A stretch of DNA of 64,000 nucleotides from positions 124,001-188,000 of the forward strand of contig JAXGLZ010000001.1 of assembly GCA_040768925.1 (NCBI GenBank), read 5' to 3'. This document shows positions 1-8,270 of this stretch, piece after piece; position 1 is the stretch's first letter, and each line of letters opens with the position of its first letter. The stretch comes from CALNBC01 sp040768925. GTDB taxonomy: Bacteria; Bacillota; Clostridia; Christensenellales; CALWSW01. The notes under the pieces were generated by a model. That model saw only the letters and a list, made by a program, of their open reading frames with translations, ran no database searches and was not told the DNA's origin. The position numbers and the translations under genes were made by a program.

Positions 1-807
1 GCCGTCCTTGACCGTGAATTCGGAAAAAACGGCGTTTTCCCGCCAGGAGACGGAAATGCTCCCGCCCTTTGGCGTGTGCTCCATGCAGTTCTTCAAAACG
101 TTGGCCAGGGCCTCGGCGGTCCAGGCCGCGTCGCCGAAAAAGGCCGCTTCATCGTCCCCCAAAAAGCGCAGCGACTGCTCCTTCATCTCCATGGGCACGG
201 CCACCGCCGCGGCCGCCTTCCGGGCCACCGCGAAAAGGGGCACCCTTTCTTTTTTGAACGCGACCCTGCCCGCGTCCAGCCGGGCGAGCTTGAGCAGCGC
301 CTCCACCAGCCACTCCATCCTGTCCGCCTGGCGTTCGAGCTGGCGCAAATGCTCCCGCCTGCGCCCTTCTTCCAGATCCTCCGCCTTTAAAAGGGAGATC
401 AGCAGATTGATGCTGGTCAGCGGCGTCCTGAGCTGGTGCGAAATATCCGCCAGCGAATCGGCGAGCGCGTCCTTTTCCGCGCCCATGCTTTGTGCCTGGC
501 CCACCAGCCTTGCGGTCAGCTTGGCGATCTCGTCCGAAAGGGCGGAAAGCTCCCCCTCCTTATAGGACGAAAGGTCGATGCTCCGCGTCCCGTGCAGCAG
601 GGAATCCAGATCCGCGCAAAGGCCGGCGATCCGCCTGTACCGTTTCCATTCCGCCCAAAAATGCAGCGCCAGCGCCAGCAGCCAGACCGCCGCGGCAAAA
701 ATCCCGAAGGCTGCCCCCCGGGAAAACCCCGCGGCCGCCAGGGCGGCTCCGATGAGCGCGCCGACCGCCGCGTCCCGCCGGATTTCCGGATTGCGGAAAA
801 AGCCCAT
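1..807 (-). CDS. Sensor histidine kinase (3' end cut by window start)
   Basis: Membrane sensor kinase partnering the response regulator immediately upstream in transcription. The visible 269 codons begin with an ATG one base after the regulator's stop. Residues about 15-45 form two short hydrophobic segments with almost no extracellular loop, typical of intramembrane-sensing kinases of cell-envelope-stress systems (BceS/VanS-like groups). The HisKA region follows, with the phospho-acceptor His in DISHQLRTPL near residue 145, then the start of the ATPase domain (N box LKNCMEHT). The G boxes lie outside the window. The sensed signal is not evident from sequence. Confidence 0.9.
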   Translation of the reverse strand, partial: MGFFRNPEIRRDAAVGALIGAALAAAGFSRGAAFGIFAAAVWLLALALHFWAEWKRYRRIAGLCADLDSLLHGTRSIDLSSYKEGELSALSDEIAKLTARLVGQAQSMGAEKDALADSLADISHQLRTPLTSINLLISLLKAEDLEEGRRREHLRQLERQADRMEWLVEALLKLARLDAGRVAFKKERVPLFAVARKAAAAVAVPMEMKEQSLRFLGDDEAAFFGDAAWTAEALANVLKNCMEHTPKGGSISVSWRENAVFSEFTVKDG

Positions 808-808
808 G

Positions 809-1474
809 CTAACCCTCCGCCCGGTAACCGACGCCCCGCACGGTCACGATCAGCTTCGGCAGGGCCGGGTCGTCCTCGATCTTTTCGCGCAGGCGCTTGA
901 TATACACCGTCAGCGTGTTGTCGTTCACGAATTCGCCCCCGGCGTCCCAGATCTCCTCCATCAGGCGGGAGCGGGTCAGCACCAGGCCTTTGTTGTTCAT
1001 AAAAGCCAGCAGCAGCCTGTATTCCAACGCGGAAAGGTAAAGCTCCCTCCCCGCCTTTTTGGCCATGCCCCGGACCGGGTCCAAGGTCACGTCCCCCAGG
1101 GAAAGCGGCTGGCCGCCGCCGCTCCTTCGAAGCACGCTCCTGATGCGGGACAACAGCTCCCGGGGCCGGAAGGGCTTGGCAACGTAATCGTCCGCCCCCA
1201 TGTCCAGCCCGGCGACGACGCTGTATTCATCCCCCGAGGCGGTGACGAAGATCACCGGGATCCCCCGCTCCTTTGCCGGCGGGCAAAGGGAATAGCCGCT
1301 GCCGTCCGGCAGGGAAACGTCCAGCAAAGCAAGGTCGAACTCTTTGGCGGAGAGCTTTTCCAGGGCTTCTTTTTTCGTCCGGGCGGAGGAAACGGAAAAG
1401 CCCTCGGCCGAAAGATATTCCGTCAGCCCCGAGACGATCCCCTCGTCGTCCTCCACCAGCAGTATGCGATCCAT
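809..1474 (-). CDS. OmpR-family response regulator
   Basis: DNA-binding response regulator, 221 residues, the usual length. The N-terminal receiver has acidic residues in LLVEDDEG, the phospho-acceptor Asp in LALLDVSLPDG (about 52) and Lys in YVAKPF (about 102). The C-terminal winged helix (about 125-221) has DNTLTVYIKRLREKIE and VRGVGYR. It is preceded by a GGAGGG ribosome site and followed directly by its kinase. A GC-rich hairpin at about 1508-1530, without a T tract, separates it from the M20 hydrolase upstream. Similar to regulators of bacitracin or vancomycin response, but no transporter or resistance gene is adjacent, so the target is unknown. Confidence 0.93.
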   Translation of the reverse strand: MDRILLVEDDEGIVSGLTEYLSAEGFSVSSARTKKEALEKLSAKEFDLALLDVSLPDGSGYSLCPPAKERGIPVIFVTASGDEYSVVAGLDMGADDYVAKPFRPRELLSRIRSVLRRSGGGQPLSLGDVTLDPVRGMAKKAGRELYLSALEYRLLLAFMNNKGLVLTRSRLMEEIWDAGGEFVNDNTLTVYIKRLREKIEDDPALPKLIVTVRGVGYRAEG

Positions 1475-1531
1475 GCAATCCCTCCGATTTCGTCGCGCCG
1501 GCGCCCGGCCGCCCTTTTGGCGGGCCGGGGT

Positions 1532-2776
1532 TCAGTCCCGGAATTCCTTCAACGAGACGCCGTAAACCCCGCAGAGCATCGCCGCGTAGCCTTCGATGCA
1601 AGAGAGCATCCCGTCCACGTTCACCCGCTCCTTCGGCTGGTGGGCCCAGCGCTCCTCCGCCGTGGAATAGCCGATGGTGGGAATGTTGCGGGCGCCCTTG
1701 GTAATGCTGCCGTCCGTCCCGAACTTCCAGTATTTTTCCTGGGGGTTCTGGCCGATCTCCCGCAGGGCTTTGAAGGAAGTTTCCACAAAGGGATTGTCCC
1801 GTTCGGTGATCCAGGCCGGGTGCTTGCGCTCCATATCCTTAGCGTAGCCGGTGTAGCAGGTGCGCTTCGTCGTCCTGGGGTAGACCTTGGCGGAAAACTC
1901 CGGGTCCCGGATTTTTTGCCTTTGGATGAAGGCTTCGATCTGCCCGACGCAGTCCGCCGTCGTCTTGGGCGGCAGATAGCGCCTGTCCACATAGATCCGG
2001 CAAAGGTCCGGGATCACCGAAAGCCCGCCGGGCCGGACCTCCATGTCCGTCACCGTCATCGAGCTTTCGCCCAGCAGGGGGTGGATGTCCGGCGGGTCGC
2101 CAAAAGCGTCAAACACGGCGTTCAGCACCGGGATGGCCTTTTCAACCGCTGAAATTCCCTGTTTGGGCTGGCTGGAATGGGCGGTGCGGCCAAAAACGTC
2201 CACCACCAGCTCCACCTTGCCCCGGTGCCCCAGGGCGAGATCGCCGGAGGTCGGCTCCGAAAGGTAAACGAGGTCGCACGTTAAGCCCAGCTCCTCCATG
2301 GTGACGTCAAACAGGTATTCCGTGCCCATGCTTTCCGCGGGCTCCTCCATGGTGACCAGGGCGAAGATCAGATCCCCCGAAAGCCTGGTCCCCCGCTTCG
2401 CCGCCCGGACGAACTGGCGGAAGGCGAAAAACTGCGCGCAAAGCCCGCCCTTCAGGTCCGCCAGGCCCCGGCCGATCAGCTCGCCGTCTGCGAGCTTCGC
2501 CTCAAAGGGGGAATAGGGCTCCCAGTTTTTCAGCTCGCCTTCGGGCACGATGTCCAGATGGCCGTTGAGCATCACGTTCGGCCCGCCGCCGCTGCCGCGT
2601 AGGACGGCGACGACGTTCCCCGCCCCGTCCCGAAAGGCCTCGGCGCCCATTTTTTCAAATTCCTTCAGAAAGAAATCCGCAAGGGGTTTTTCCTCCCCCG
2701 GGTAGGAGCGAAAGGAAGTGACCTTTTTTGCGAATTCGATGAACTCGTCTTGCATCGCGGCGTAAAAAGCGTCCAT
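1532..2776 (-). CDS. M20-family metallohydrolase (YgeY-like)
   Basis: Zinc-dependent amidohydrolase/peptidase of the M20 family, 414 residues. Visible metal-site motifs: NGHLDIVPEG (about 72-81), GRGLADLKGG (about 104-113), TMEEPAES and a late His in the C-terminal catalytic part (ERWAHQPKERV). The closest family I recognise is the YgeY selenium-metabolism-linked hydrolases, but no selenium or purine genes are nearby, so the substrate is open. It lies 15 nt after the ketopantoate-reductase-like gene and probably shares its promoter. The pair could act in catabolism of an acylated amino acid or hydantoin-type compound; that is inference. Confidence 0.82.
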   Translation of the reverse strand: MDAFYAAMQDEFIEFAKKVTSFRSYPGEEKPLADFFLKEFEKMGAEAFRDGAGNVVAVLRGSGGGPNVMLNGHLDIVPEGELKNWEPYSPFEAKLADGELIGRGLADLKGGLCAQFFAFRQFVRAAKRGTRLSGDLIFALVTMEEPAESMGTEYLFDVTMEELGLTCDLVYLSEPTSGDLALGHRGKVELVVDVFGRTAHSSQPKQGISAVEKAIPVLNAVFDAFGDPPDIHPLLGESSMTVTDMEVRPGGLSVIPDLCRIYVDRRYLPPKTTADCVGQIEAFIQRQKIRDPEFSAKVYPRTTKRTCYTGYAKDMERKHPAWITERDNPFVETSFKALREIGQNPQEKYWKFGTDGSITKGARNIPTIGYSTAEERWAHQPKERVNVDGMLSCIEGYAAMLCGVYGVSLKEFRD

Positions 2777-2791
2777 AGTGTCCCCTTTCAG

Positions 2792-3805
2792 TCAGATCAG
2801 GTCGTCAAAATACCCGAGGTTCTTTGCGCAGGGCGAAAGCTCTCCCCGCTCCAGCTTCCGGATGATCTGCGCGATCCGGTCGTTAAAGGGCGTTTTTACG
2901 CCGTGTTTTCTGCCGGTCCGGCAGATTGCGCCGTTGATCGCGTCCACCTCGCAGGGCTTGCCCTTTTCGATATCCTGCAGCATGCTGGGCCTGATCCCCC
3001 TGTGCTTTTTCATCGCGGCGGGGATGATCGCGAAGGAAAGCCTGCGCTTGAAGCCGCCTTTGAAATAAAACAGCCTGACGATATCCTTCCCCTGGACCGG
3101 CGCGAAGGTCACCCCGGCGGCGCGGCCCGCGTCGATGCATTCCTTTATCACATGCTGGGCGATCCTTCTGGCCTTTTTGTTGTCCACCACGTCGCCGAAG
3201 GTTCCGCCGATCACGGTGCCGACGCCGGAAAAGGCGGCGTTGGTCAGCAGCTTGCTCCAGCGCACGCCCAGAAAATTGTCAAAGACTTCTACGGGGCACA
3301 TCTTTTCAAGGATTCCTTTGACCCTTTCGATTGTTTCCGGGGATGAACCGTCCATTCCGCCCATACCGAAAGTCAGGCTGTCCGCGTCGGAGGTCAGCTC
3401 CGAAACACCGGGGGCGGTCAAGGTCGCGCCCCAGGCGACCGTGCCGCCCACCACCCGGTCCTTCCCCAGAATATCCGCAAGCTCGGGCTCGGGAATGCCG
3501 TTTTGCAGCGTGCAGACCACCCCGCCTTCCGAAAGGAAGGGCTTGAGGAATTCGGCGGTTTGGGCGTTGTTGAGCTGCTTAGTCAGAAGAAAGACCACGT
3601 CGTATTTCCCGGTCATTTCATCCGGGAAAACCGCTTTGACCGGCACGTTCATGCTGATTTTGCCCACAACCGCCGCGCCCTGTTCCCGCAGGGCGGCGAT
3701 ATGGACCCTGTTCCGGTTGACCAGCTCGACGTCCAGCCCGGCACTGGTGAGATACGCCCCGAGGATGGTGCCCAGGGAGCCTGCGCCATAGATCGCGATT
3801 CTCAA
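2792..3805 (-). CDS. Ketopantoate reductase family protein (PanE/ApbA-like)
   Basis: NAD(P)-dependent 2-dehydropantoate 2-reductase family protein, 337 residues. It starts with the Rossmann motif YGAGSLGTILGAYL and contains LLTKQLNN, LQNGIPEPE, the catalytic-Lys region VRWSKLLTNAAFS, and the C-terminal ApbA domain with RPSMLQDIEKGKPCEVDAING. The TTG at 3805 is chosen because GGAGG lies eight bases upstream; the longer frame to 3820 would overlap that site. PanE would make pantoate for CoA, but this family is full of paralogues with other substrates and the M20 neighbour does not point to pantothenate. Confidence 0.82.
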   Translation of the reverse strand: MRIAIYGAGSLGTILGAYLTSAGLDVELVNRNRVHIAALREQGAAVVGKISMNVPVKAVFPDEMTGKYDVVFLLTKQLNNAQTAEFLKPFLSEGGVVCTLQNGIPEPELADILGKDRVVGGTVAWGATLTAPGVSELTSDADSLTFGMGGMDGSSPETIERVKGILEKMCPVEVFDNFLGVRWSKLLTNAAFSGVGTVIGGTFGDVVDNKKARRIAQHVIKECIDAGRAAGVTFAPVQGKDIVRLFYFKGGFKRRLSFAIIPAAMKKHRGIRPSMLQDIEKGKPCEVDAINGAICRTGRKHGVKTPFNDRIAQIIRKLERGELSPCAKNLGYFDDLI

Positions 3806-3834
3806 TGGGGTTACCTCCAAAATAGATATGCTTC

Positions 3835-3863
3835 ATTCTAACAAATAAGGGTTTTCCTTTCAA
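3835..3863 (-). promoter_or_regulatory. Sigma-A promoter for the ketopantoate-reductase/M20 pair
   Basis: On the minus strand: TTGAAA, 17-base spacer, TAGAAT, about 30 bases before the TTG start. Confidence 0.65.
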
Positions 3864-3900
3864 CGCGCCGCAACAATTCTTTGAAAAAGCGCCAAAAATA

Positions 3901-3950
3901 AAACCAGCCGGAAAGCCCCGCCGATTTTTTGCGGAACCTTCCGGCTGTTT
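3901..3950 (-). terminator. Rho-independent terminator after the small lipoprotein
   Basis: Minus strand AGCCGGAA and TTCCGGCT arms around a loop, followed by a T-rich tail (GGTTTTATTTTT). It sits 20 bases after the lipoprotein stop. Confidence 0.75.
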
Positions 3951-3969
3951 CCCCTCGCGGCCGGCCGGG

Positions 3970-4134
3970 TTATTCCCCGGCGCCGTCCGGGGCGGGGGTC
4001 AGGGTGGGCGCCACCAGGCCGTCCGGCAGGGTAAAGCTCGGTTCCGGCTCGGCTGCGCCGGCGCAGCCGGCAAGCGCGGCAAGGGCCAGAACAGCCGCGA
4101 GCAGCAAAGCAGCGAATTTCATGATTTTTTTCAT
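3970..4134 (-). CDS. Small lipoprotein, 54 residues
   Basis: Short exported lipoprotein of unknown function. A lysine-containing N terminus and hydrophobic stretch (FAALLLAAVLALAAL) are followed by the lipobox LAGC, with the lipidated Cys at residue 24. The mature peptide is only about 31 residues and rich in Pro, Glu and Ala. A GGGAGG ribosome site lies eight bases before the ATG and a terminator follows, so it looks like a single-gene unit. I see no partner gene. Confidence 0.7.
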   Translation of the reverse strand: MKKIMKFAALLLAAVLALAALAGCAGAAEPEPSFTLPDGLVAPTLTPAPDGAGE

Positions 4135-4294
4135 GGATTCCTCCCAAAAAAGGTTTTTTTCAGCAGTGCGTTCAGGCGGGGCGTTTCCCTTTTCCTGCCG
4201 CCGCGCGGCGCGAAAGCCCTTCTGAACAGGCCGTCACGGATTGACGGTGCTGTCATATTATACTACCCTGATCTGTTTTTGAAAAGCGACCGGG

Positions 4295-4324
4295 TTGCAA
4301 AACAGGCCGCTCTCATGATATGAT
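4295..4324 (+). promoter_or_regulatory. Sigma-A promoter for the hemolysin III gene
   Basis: TTGCAA, 18 bases, TATGAT. The -10 element overlaps an upstream in-frame ATG at 4320, which argues that translation starts at 4362 instead. Confidence 0.65.
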
Positions 4325-4361
4325 GTTTTATAACAAAAACCACCATCGAAAGGCCGAAATA

Positions 4362-5042
4362 ATGAAGAGGACGCCCCTTGCAGAAAGAACCTTGCCGGAT
4401 TACACCCGCGGAGAAGAAATCTTCAATATGGTTTCCCACACCGTGGGCGGCGCTTTTGCCTTTTTTGTCATATTGGCCTGCGCCATCGTGGCCGCCGGGC
4501 GGGGAAACACCTGGGGCATTGTCACCGGGGTGGTCTACGGCTTTTCCATGCTGGCGCTTTACACCATGTCCAGCATTTATCACGGCCTGAACCCCCAAAG
4601 GACCGAAACCGCAAAAAAGGTCATGCAGATCATCGACCACTGCACGATCTATCTGCTGATCGCCGGGTCCTACACCCCGATCCTGCTGGTCAGCATCCGC
4701 AACAGCGACCCTTTCCTCGCCTGGCTGATGTTCGGCGTGATCTGGGCCATCGCGGCCCTGGGGATCGCCCTTACGGCCATAGACCTTCGAAAATTCCGCG
4801 TCTTTTCCATGGTGTGCTACATCGGCCTGGGCTGGCTGATCGTCGCGGCGCTGCCCAGGATCCTGCACATCCTGCCCGCGGGCGCGCTCTGGCTGCTGCT
4901 TGCGGGGGGGTTGTCTTATACCCTGGGCGCGGTTTTTTACGGCGTCGGCAGCAAAAAGAAATACATGCACTGCGCCTTTCACATTTTCGTCCTTTTGGGC
5001 AGCATTCTGCATTTTATCTGCATCATCAACTATGTGATGTAG
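4362..5042 (+). CDS. Hemolysin III family (YqfA/PAQR-like) membrane protein
   Basis: Seven-helix membrane protein of 226 residues from the HlyIII/PAQR superfamily. Family marks: N-terminal GEEIFNMVSHTVGG, MSSIYHGL with the conserved Ser/His, IDHCTIYLLIAGSYTP in the middle, and the C-terminal AFHIFVLLGSILHF. These His and Asp residues form the metal site in PAQR proteins. Members are annotated as hemolysin III, but bacterial homologues are thought to influence membrane-lipid homeostasis. It is monocistronic; a GC-rich inverted repeat at 5044-5075 follows the stop but lacks a T tract. Confidence 0.92.
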   Translation: MKRTPLAERTLPDYTRGEEIFNMVSHTVGGAFAFFVILACAIVAAGRGNTWGIVTGVVYGFSMLALYTMSSIYHGLNPQRTETAKKVMQIIDHCTIYLLIAGSYTPILLVSIRNSDPFLAWLMFGVIWAIAALGIALTAIDLRKFRVFSMVCYIGLGWLIVAALPRILHILPAGALWLLLAGGLSYTLGAVFYGVGSKKKYMHCAFHIFVLLGSILHFICIINYVM

Positions 5043-5513
5043 CCGGCGGCCGTTTCTCGCCTGCCGGCCGCCGGACGCATCTTCGGCCCGGGGAAGCCTT
5101 TGCGCCTTCCTCGGGCTTTCGTTATTGACGGGCGATTCCGAAGCGGGATCCGCCGGTCCGGGTCCGCGTTGGCGCGCCATGCTTCAAAAATAGGGCTTTA
5201 GTACCGCCTATAACGATTGGACAACCCCCGAAGCGGTTTGGTATAATGTGGTATTCACACATAGGAAACCCCCGGCCCTTTCCCGGCCCGCGCCGCGGGG
5301 TGCGCGTACCCGCGGTTCCGGCCCGGGCAGCCCCGAAAAAGCAGGCGCTTCTTTGGGGTGTTTTTCCCGGCGGCGGCGCGCGCAAAACCCCGCCGCGCGC
5401 TCCCGCCGAAACGCGCGTCCCCGCCGCATTCACGGTTTCGGCAAAACTTGAATACGGTTTGAATCAGACTCTTCGGGTATTTTTTCGCCATCTTTTTTAA
5501 AGGAGGAACGAGC
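5043..5513 (+). other. Intergenic region, 471 bp, probable promoter only
   Basis: No gene with a ribosome site is visible. After the hairpin at 5044-5075, a promoter-like pair occurs: TTGGAC at 5217-5222 and TATAAT at 5242-5247, with a longer than ideal 19-base spacer. This would give the zinc-ribbon gene an untranslated leader of about 260 bases, very rich in G+C, in which I recognise no known riboswitch. Confidence 0.4.
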
Positions 5514-6140
5514 ATGCCTTTTTGCACTTCCTGCGGCGCGCAAATGGACGAAGCCGCCCGCTTCTGCACTTCCTGCGGCGCCCTTGTTGACCGGCCCGGC
5601 CCTTCGCCCGAACCGGAGCCCGAACCCGTCCACTCTTCCCCGGATGAAAACAAGGGCTTTGAGCCCGCCGTTGCTCCGGAACCCCAGCCTTTTTCCGCTG
5701 CGGAACCGGTCCGTGCGTTCCGGGCGGAGCCGGAGCCCGCGGTCGCTCCCGCGCCTCCTTTGGTCGGCGGGAACAACGGCGCCAAGGGGTCCCGTTCGCG
5801 CCGGGAAGAGCGCCGCGATCCTGTTGCGGGGCGCGCCGCCCCGGCGGTCCCCCGCGGCGGCGGGTTCCCTTCCGTCCTTTCCATGGCCGGGGCTTTCTGG
5901 ACCCTGTTTTTGTTCTGCATACCCGCCGTAGGCCTGATCGCCGCGATCATCTGGGCCCTCGGCGGCTCCCGCAATCAAAGCAGGCGCAATCTTTCCAAAG
6001 CGTTCCTTTTGCTGTCCCTCATCGCCCTTGTGATCGCCGCCATCGGCTATCTGCTTCTGAGGCTGTTCCCGAACGAGCTTCTGGGCTGGCTCCCGTATGA
6101 CGTCAGCTACTTCATCCGGTCGCTGTTGAATCTCTGGTAA
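5514..6140 (+). CDS. Zinc-ribbon membrane protein
   Basis: 208-residue protein of unknown role. The N terminus has a double CxxC zinc ribbon (FCTSCGAQ and FCTSCGAL, residues about 3-27). A long Pro/Glu linker (about 28-120) follows, then two transmembrane helices (about 123-145 and 163-185) and a short C-terminal tail. The architecture is common in Firmicutes (zinc_ribbon_2 plus DUF4190-like tails) and gives no enzyme activity. AAAGGAGG precedes the ATG, and a strong terminator follows, so it is monocistronic. Confidence 0.85.
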   Translation: MPFCTSCGAQMDEAARFCTSCGALVDRPGPSPEPEPEPVHSSPDENKGFEPAVAPEPQPFSAAEPVRAFRAEPEPAVAPAPPLVGGNNGAKGSRSRREERRDPVAGRAAPAVPRGGGFPSVLSMAGAFWTLFLFCIPAVGLIAAIIWALGGSRNQSRRNLSKAFLLLSLIALVIAAIGYLLLRLFPNELLGWLPYDVSYFIRSLLNLW

Positions 6141-6173
6141 CAGATTGCGGCATAATCCGTCTGCGCAATTCCA

Positions 6174-6215
6174 AAAACCCCCGTATTTTCGGTAAAATAT
6201 GGGGGTTTTCTTTTT
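6174..6215 (+). terminator. Rho-independent terminator
   Basis: AAACCCCCGTATTTT paired with AAAATATGGGGGTTT around a CGGT loop, with trailing TTTTCTTTTT. Confidence 0.9.
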
Positions 6216-6272
6216 GCCGATCGCAATTCCGGTCACAAAAAACACTTAAAATGGCTCTTTTTTTAGCAAATC

Positions 6273-6301
6273 TTGACAGAACAGCCGGTTGGAATTATGA
6301 T
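6273..6301 (+). promoter_or_regulatory. Sigma-A promoter of the c-di-GMP locus
   Basis: Consensus TTGACA, 17 bases, TATGAT. The predicted transcription start near 6308 lies just before the riboswitch aptamer, so the aptamer sits at the 5' end of the transcript. Confidence 0.8.
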
Positions 6302-6324
6302 GGCGGTGGATAAGAAACTTATCC

Positions 6325-6412
6325 CCACGATAAAGGCAAACCCCGGGAAACCGGGCGGCGCAAAGCTAAAGGGCCTAAAGGCGCAAGCCAATGGCAGCCA
6401 GCTGCCGAATGT
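6325..6412 (+). promoter_or_regulatory. Cyclic-di-GMP-I (GEMM-I) riboswitch, copy 1
   Basis: The conserved GEMM-I elements occur in order: GGCAAACC at 6335-6342; a P2 hairpin CCCGG-GAAA-CCGGG with the GNRA tetraloop; the core GGCGCAAAGC at 6357-6366; the tetraloop-receptor GGGCCTAA; a P3 hairpin capped by GCAA; and the 3' side GGCAGCCAGCTGCCGAA at 6393-6409. The base before CAAA is G, as in the c-di-GMP class rather than the cGAMP variant (established for the Vc2 aptamer numbering; my alignment is by eye). It lies between promoter and first gene, in sense orientation. Confidence 0.9.
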
Positions 6413-6474
6413 CATATTTGCATCATGTGCGTCAATTCCATTGCCGCATCATCTGATAGGACATCAGCAGCCGG

Positions 6475-6505
6475 GCGAATGAAAACTCTGGCTGTTTTCA
6501 TTTGC
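6475..6505 (+). other. Hairpin in the riboswitch 1 leader (possible expression platform)
   Basis: GCGAATGAAAAC and GTTTTCATTTGC form a 12-bp stem around a 7-base loop, 65 bases after the aptamer and 60 before the first gene. There is no clear T tract after the stem, so whether it terminates transcription is uncertain. This is the only strong structure between aptamer and coding sequence. Confidence 0.45.
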
Positions 6506-6566
6506 TATCGTGGACGGAAGGCATCCCCCATCTCACCACGACGCTTTCTACAAGGAGGGAGCAATC

Positions 6567-6968
6567 ATGAAAAAGAGAACCTTCGTCTGCATTCTGCTGA
6601 GCGTCATCATCCTGATGGCCGCGATCCCGTCCGTTGCCTCGGCAGCCGGACGCACCGAGTCCTTCTCCATCGGCAGTTCCGCCGCGGGCTGCGCAAAAAC
6701 CGTCGTCTCCGCCGCCGGCCTGCTGAAAGAGCTCAAGCTCCGCGCCATGGTGCTCGCCGCAAACATCCAGATCTACGCCCTGGTCAAAATCGCCCAGGCC
6801 ACCCCGTATGACGACGTCGCCTGGCTGCTGAACAAGGTGGACAGCATCACCAAGCCGGTGTTGGCCTATGCCGCGTCCATCGGTGCCACGGTGATCTGCG
6901 AATACGAGCAGCACTGGATCGACGGCAGGTGGGTGCTTGTTGACCCGCTGAAGGTCATCAACATATAA
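6567..6968 (+). CDS. Secreted protein of unknown function, first gene of the c-di-GMP locus
   Basis: 133-residue protein with a classical signal peptide (MKKR then a hydrophobic core, predicted cleavage after SVASA near residue 26). The mature part is about 107 residues, with a hydrophobic helical middle (LRAMVLAANIQIYALVKIA) and a short C-terminal segment rich in aromatic residues. Three Cys occur outside the signal region or at its edge. I recognise no family. AAGGAGGGAGC precedes the ATG. As the first gene behind the c-di-GMP riboswitch it is its most direct target; secreted proteins are typical outputs of such switches in Clostridia. Confidence 0.7.
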   Translation: MKKRTFVCILLSVIILMAAIPSVASAAGRTESFSIGSSAAGCAKTVVSAAGLLKELKLRAMVLAANIQIYALVKIAQATPYDDVAWLLNKVDSITKPVLAYAASIGATVICEYEQHWIDGRWVLVDPLKVINI

Positions 6969-7003
6969 ACAACTCGACCGAGTGCGAAAGGGAGGGAGCG
7001 CCC

Positions 7004-7399
7004 TTGACCAGCCCAGCCGAAGTGCTTTGCCCGCTCGTTGACGAGCTGGCCGCCGGGATCTCCCAGGTCCCCGGCGTCGCGAAGATCGTGCTTTTCGGCT
7101 CGTATGCCAAGGGCACCCAAACCCCCGAAAGCGACATAGACATCGCCGTGTTCTTCGATCTGGACAAGACCTGTTTCCTAAACGAGTACCGCGTACTTTC
7201 AAAGATTTGCTGCTCATTTTCCGAAGATGTGCAGGTTCAGGCATTTGGGCTGTATGAACTCGACGACCCAAGTGGTATAGTGGAAGAGATCGTAGCTTTC
7301 GGCGTCGAACTGCCCATAGACAAGTCACCTAGGAGAACGCGCGCATGGAAGGAGTATTCGTCAACAGTCCCGAAACGGGTAATCCCGAGGCTGGCCTAG
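7004..7399 (+). CDS. MNT-type nucleotidyltransferase domain protein
   Basis: 131-residue minimal nucleotidyltransferase. The diagnostic GSX10DXD motif is complete (GS at the start of GSYAKGTQT, SDIDIAVF with the two catalytic Asp). Proteins of this type pair with HEPN proteins, for example MntA/HepT, where MntA AMPylates the HEPN toxin. Start TTG at 7004 is backed by GGGAGGGAGC. The frame runs 55 bases into the next gene, giving a basic tail unlike the family's usual end. A HEPN gene occurs two genes downstream, unusually separated by the HD-GYP gene. Target nucleotide and protein are unknown. Confidence 0.82.
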   Translation: MTSPAEVLCPLVDELAAGISQVPGVAKIVLFGSYAKGTQTPESDIDIAVFFDLDKTCFLNEYRVLSKICCSFSEDVQVQAFGLYELDDPSGIVEEIVAFGVELPIDKSPRRTRAWKEYSSTVPKRVIPRLA

Positions 7400-8268
7400 A
7401 TACCGTCCGGCTTCGCCTCCTCGCCAAGAGGGACGACATTGAAATCATGGCCCAGACCGTGCTTCCAAACGCGGTCTTCTGGGTAACCCCGGCCAAGGAT
7501 ATCGAGACACTGGAATTCTTCTTCGTGTTTGACGGCAGCGTCGAGCTTGCGATAGAAGGAGAACTCAAAAAACTCCTTCCCGGCGACTCGTTCTATGTCA
7601 ACGGCCTCAAAGAGGACATCCTGCTCAAAACCGAGCAGGAAACCCACATCCTGTATGTGACCAACCGCCCCGTATTCGATTCCCTGTTCGGTTTCCACGA
7701 CGACCTTACGCGCCTTTTGATGCGCATCAACGACAAGGACCACTACACGTTCAACCACAGCAGAAACGTCATGCGCTACTCGGTCCGGCTGTTCGAGCTT
7801 TTAAAGGATCAATGCTCCGGCGTGTCGGTTGACGACATGATCGTCGCGGCGCTGTTCCACGACGTTGGAAAGTGTTTCATCCCCGACGAGATCCTCAAAA
7901 AAAACGGCAGCCTGCTCCCCAGCGAGTACCGCTACATCATGCGGCATCCGCTTGACAGCGCGCGGCTGCTCAGAACCAATTTCGGCGAACGCATCGCCGA
8001 GATCGCCCAAAACCACCACGAGCGTCTGGACGGCAGCGGCTATCCCTTTGGGCTGACTTCCGAAGAGATCAGTTTTGAGGCAAAAATCGTTGCCGTCGCG
8101 GATGTTTTTGACGCCATGATCTCCAACCGCGGCTACAATGTTCCCAAATCCCCTTATGAAGCCGCCCTGGAGCTTTGCGACATGCCCCACCTTTTCGACG
8201 AAAGAGTTACGTCCGCTCTGTTTACCCTCGCAACGAGTGATGAGCTGGATTGTGTTGGAGGTGCTTAG
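7345..8268 (+). CDS. Cupin-HD-GYP protein, probable c-di-GMP phosphodiesterase
   Basis: 307 residues. The N-terminal part (about 40-110) has a cupin-like fold signature (FFFVFDGSVELAIEGE, LLPGDSFYVNGL). The C-terminal HD-GYP domain (about 130-300) has all expected motifs: FNHSRNVMRYS, LFHDVGKCFIP, RHPLDSARLL, HHERLDGSGYP and VAVADVFDAM. HD-GYP enzymes hydrolyse c-di-GMP to GMP, or cGAMP in some cases. The ATG follows TAGGAG and overlaps the end of the MNT frame. Lying inside a transcript with a c-di-GMP riboswitch, it could set up feedback on the same messenger. The cupin may sense a small ligand. Confidence 0.87.
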   Translation: MEGVFVNSPETGNPEAGLDTVRLRLLAKRDDIEIMAQTVLPNAVFWVTPAKDIETLEFFFVFDGSVELAIEGELKKLLPGDSFYVNGLKEDILLKTEQETHILYVTNRPVFDSLFGFHDDLTRLLMRINDKDHYTFNHSRNVMRYSVRLFELLKDQCSGVSVDDMIVAALFHDVGKCFIPDEILKKNGSLLPSEYRYIMRHPLDSARLLRTNFGERIAEIAQNHHERLDGSGYPFGLTSEEISFEAKIVAVADVFDAMISNRGYNVPKSPYEAALELCDMPHLFDERVTSALFTLATSDELDCVGGA

Positions 8269-8270
8269 GA

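Noticed and set aside
578..2152. 524-codon plus-strand open frame
   Set aside because: It lies opposite the response regulator and M20 hydrolase genes; high G+C content leaves the antisense frame open. Composition is Arg/Pro/Gly-rich and no motif is seen.
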